DNA of 64,000 nt from Acinetobacter haemolyticus. Lineage in GTDB: Bacteria > Pseudomonadota > Gammaproteobacteria > Pseudomonadales > Moraxellaceae. The DNA lies in contig NZ_OVCN01000008.1 in NCBI RefSeq assembly GCF_900406815.1, positions 94,624 to 158,623 on the forward strand, read 5' to 3'. A program made the position numbers and the translations under genes. Of the stretch, positions 62,475 to 64,000 are shown one piece after another (within the stretch, counting starts at the first letter, position 1; the number at the start of each line of letters is the position of its first letter). Under the pieces are notes generated by a model. It ran no database searches. It was not told the origin of the DNA and saw nothing but the letters and a program-made list of their open reading frames with translations.

Positions 62475-63035
62475 ATGTTAGAACAATTACAGCGTCTACA
62501 AGCGCATATTGGTGTTTTAAAAACACGCTTAAGTCATTTAGAGCGAGAAAATAACTCGCTTTCTGAAGCTAAACAATTAGCTGCAACTGATCATCATGCA
62601 CAAATTGTGCAAAAAAATAGCATCATCACGCAAAAACAGGATGAAGTTGATAACTTAACTGAACAACTCACTCAGTTACAAGATCAATTCAAACAACTGA
62701 ATAATGATGCAACAGCTTTAGCTGAACGTTATAGCCGTTTGGAAAAAAGCACCACGGATCTAAAAAATCGCTTCCAAGAAATTTTGGCTGAGCGAAATGA
62801 TTTACGTGTAATCAAAGAAAAGTTGCAAGCGCAACAGCGTAACAACATACAAGAGATTCAGGATCTACAACAAGATCGTGATCGTTTACTGCAAAAAAAT
62901 GAATTGGCAAAATCAAAAGTTGAAGCAATTATTCAACGTCTAGCGATTCTAGGCACCGCCCAAGATCAAAATGCACAAGAAATCCAACAGCTCGCCCACC
63001 CTATTGCCGAACCTCAAGAGGAGTCACAATCATGA
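62475..63035 (+). CDS. Long coiled-coil protein upstream of zapA (TIGR02449/ZapB-like)
   Basis: A 186-residue protein that is nearly all heptad coiled coil (residues about 3-155), with an acidic Gln/Glu-rich tail. Many Gammaproteobacteria have a small coiled-coil protein of about 70 residues right before zapA (TIGR02449 type). This one is more than twice as long. It overlaps zapA by four bases (ATGA). The ATG at 62475 has no strong ribosome-binding site; an in-frame start eight codons earlier is less likely. A role in Z-ring assembly with ZapA is inferred from position and shape. Confidence 0.75.
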   Translation: MLEQLQRLQAHIGVLKTRLSHLERENNSLSEAKQLAATDHHAQIVQKNSIITQKQDEVDNLTEQLTQLQDQFKQLNNDATALAERYSRLEKSTTDLKNRFQEILAERNDLRVIKEKLQAQQRNNIQEIQDLQQDRDRLLQKNELAKSKVEAIIQRLAILGTAQDQNAQEIQQLAHPIAEPQEESQS

Positions 63036-63319
63036 GTGAAACTATTGTTGTTGAACTCCGTTTAATTGAGCAAACTTTTCGTCTCAATACAACTGAGGAC
63101 AAACGTGAAGAATTAGAGCGTGCAGCTGAATTATTGAATCAAAAATTTCATGATATGCGTCGTAATGCTCCGAGAGTGGAACATAATAAATTAGTGATTA
63201 TGGTAGCTCTGCAAATGGCTCAGGAAGTTTTTAGTTTAAACAAGTCTTTACAGCAATATGCACACTGTGAACGTTTGCTGCAAACAATTTTAGAAGATGT
63301 TGAACAAACTGTTGAGTAA
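63032..63319 (+). CDS. zapA: Cell division protein ZapA
   Basis: A 95-residue protein that bundles FtsZ filaments. The N-terminal ETIVVELRLIEQTFRLNT and AAELLNQKFHDMR are ZapA features, followed by a coiled coil. It starts on the ATGA overlap with the coiled-coil gene, and 6S RNA follows, the usual order in Gammaproteobacteria. Confidence 0.92.
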   Translation: MSETIVVELRLIEQTFRLNTTEDKREELERAAELLNQKFHDMRRNAPRVEHNKLVIMVALQMAQEVFSLNKSLQQYAHCERLLQTILEDVEQTVE

Positions 63320-63377
63320 AATTGCACAAAGCCTCATCAATTAGTAAGTATCGTTACAGATAAAAGGCTATCAAACA

Positions 63378-63405
63378 TTGCCATCAGGGCAAGATCAGTT
63401 ATACT
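63378..63405 (+). promoter_or_regulatory. Promoter of 6S RNA
   Basis: TTGCCA (63378-63383) and TATACT (63400-63405) with a 16-base spacer. The start near 63411 matches the RNA 5' end. Confidence 0.7.
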
Positions 63406-63410
63406 TAATA

Positions 63411-63593
63411 CTGTCTCTAGGGTGTTCGCCAGTACGTCTAGTCCCCTGCCGATACTTAAATTTATGGATGTGTTCTGTATATTTTGAGTGTATGCCTACC
63501 TCCGAGTAGGAAACCCATTAAATATGCGTCACCTCCACCTTGAACTCATCGGGTTCAGGGTAACGACCATGCAGCGGCACCTCTGGAGCATTT
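63411..63593 (+). ncRNA. ssrS: 6S RNA
   Basis: About 183 bases. Conserved parts are GTGTTCGCC and AGTCCCCTG near the 5' end, CCTTGAAC with GGGTTCAGGG near the 3' end, and GCGGCACCTCTGGAG that closes the terminal stem with CTCTAGGGTG. 6S RNA binds the sigma-70 holoenzyme in stationary phase. The position after zapA is standard. Confidence 0.93.
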
Positions 63594-64000
63594 TAGTTAG
63601 TTGAATCTAATAATAATTTTGTGGATCTCAAACTCCATTCCCTAGCTATTATTTCCTTAAGATAACCTTCATGTAACCCAGAATCGTTTGCTATGGATAA
63701 TTACCATGAGTTTATCTTTGCTCATACAGAGCTCATTTTATCTCTATTACTAAGCACTTCCTCTAGCTAATCTTTTTATCGACTAGTAGTCCAATTTTTA
63801 TGTTGGAAACTTTTCGCTGTCCGCTCTCTGAAAGAGAAATTTTCTAAAATTTGTATAATAGCCAGATGCAAAAAAGAACCCCCTTACTTTCCTTTAAATA
63901 TAAATAAAATCATATTTCATTATCAGATTATTAAAATTTCTATTTATGAACAAAGATTCGTCTTATTACTAACATCTCGAAATCAATCCCAACCTTATAT
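63594..64000. other. AT-rich end of the window, no gene found
   Basis: No convincing coding frame or RNA. A TATAAT box at 63854-63859 could be a promoter -10, but no good -35 is seen. The gene that usually follows 6S RNA (5-formyltetrahydrofolate cyclo-ligase) does not begin here. Confidence 0.5.

Noticed and set aside
63720..63900. Possible start of the gene after 6S RNA
   Set aside because: Stops occur in all frames and there is no start with a ribosome-binding site.

Overview
This is an AT-rich bacterial chromosome segment that looks like Acinetobacter (Moraxellaceae, Gammaproteobacteria). The reasons are gene content and order: rpsB-tsf divergent from map, ubiC-ubiA beside glnA, ygfB-pepP-ubiH-ubiI divergent from zapA and 6S RNA, rsmI divergent from an lpoA-like gene with yraN and dolP, an RNase HI/DnaQ epsilon fusion, a SutA-like protein and a FimL-like protein. 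I identified the genus from protein sequence recognition, not from a search. No insertion sequence, prophage, integron or CRISPR array is visible, and nearly all of the window is core chromosome. Layout. 1-6.9 kb: end of maeB, cca, a secreted protein of unknown function, tsf and rpsB with a structured leader, map, and an OmpW-family porin. 7-10 kb: a nitrate/nitrite MFS transporter behind a sigma-54 promoter and a two-hairpin leader that fits an ANTAR (NasT-type) RNA target, then an outer-membrane porin. 10-17 kb: a DegS/AlgW-type protease, a Nif3-like protein, sodB, three tRNA-Asn genes, a DUF2726 protein, a small membrane protein, a lipoprotein lipase, and ubiC-ubiA. 17-25 kb: glnA with its own sigma-54 promoter and NtrC-like sites, trpG, a cystine symporter with a coupled leader ORF, a MOSC protein, and trpDC. 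25-37 kb: Smr protein, folE, cupin, DUF4105, DUF3015 and DUF817 proteins, hemE, an L,D-transpeptidase, a diguanylate cyclase, pyrC-rnt, tRNA-Glu and an old-yellow-enzyme relative. 37-46 kb: one minus-strand operon, mltD (seven LysM repeats) followed by yejABEF. 46-54 kb: rnhA-dnaQ fusion, fimL-like, nudC, then esterase, dolP, yraN and lpoA-like on the minus strand, and rsmI. 54-64 kb: argP/argO, a CDF-type metal exporter with a MerR regulator, sutA-like, ubiI-ubiH-pepP-ygfB, a coiled-coil gene with zapA, and 6S RNA. Themes. Nitrogen control appears twice (nitrate transporter and glnA), with matching sigma-54 promoters. Cell-wall work appears in several places: an LD-transpeptidase, MltD with a Yej-type peptide importer, and a shortened LpoA. 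Ubiquinone synthesis is split between ubiCA and ubiIH. Stationary-phase control of RNA polymerase is represented by both 6S RNA and a SutA-like protein. I found no clearly novel multi-gene system. The strongest points for follow-up are the ANTAR leader, the sigma-54/NtrC architecture of glnA, the RnhA-DnaQ fusion, the shortened LpoA without a lipobox, and the leader ORF that appears to unmask the cystine symporter ribosome-binding site.
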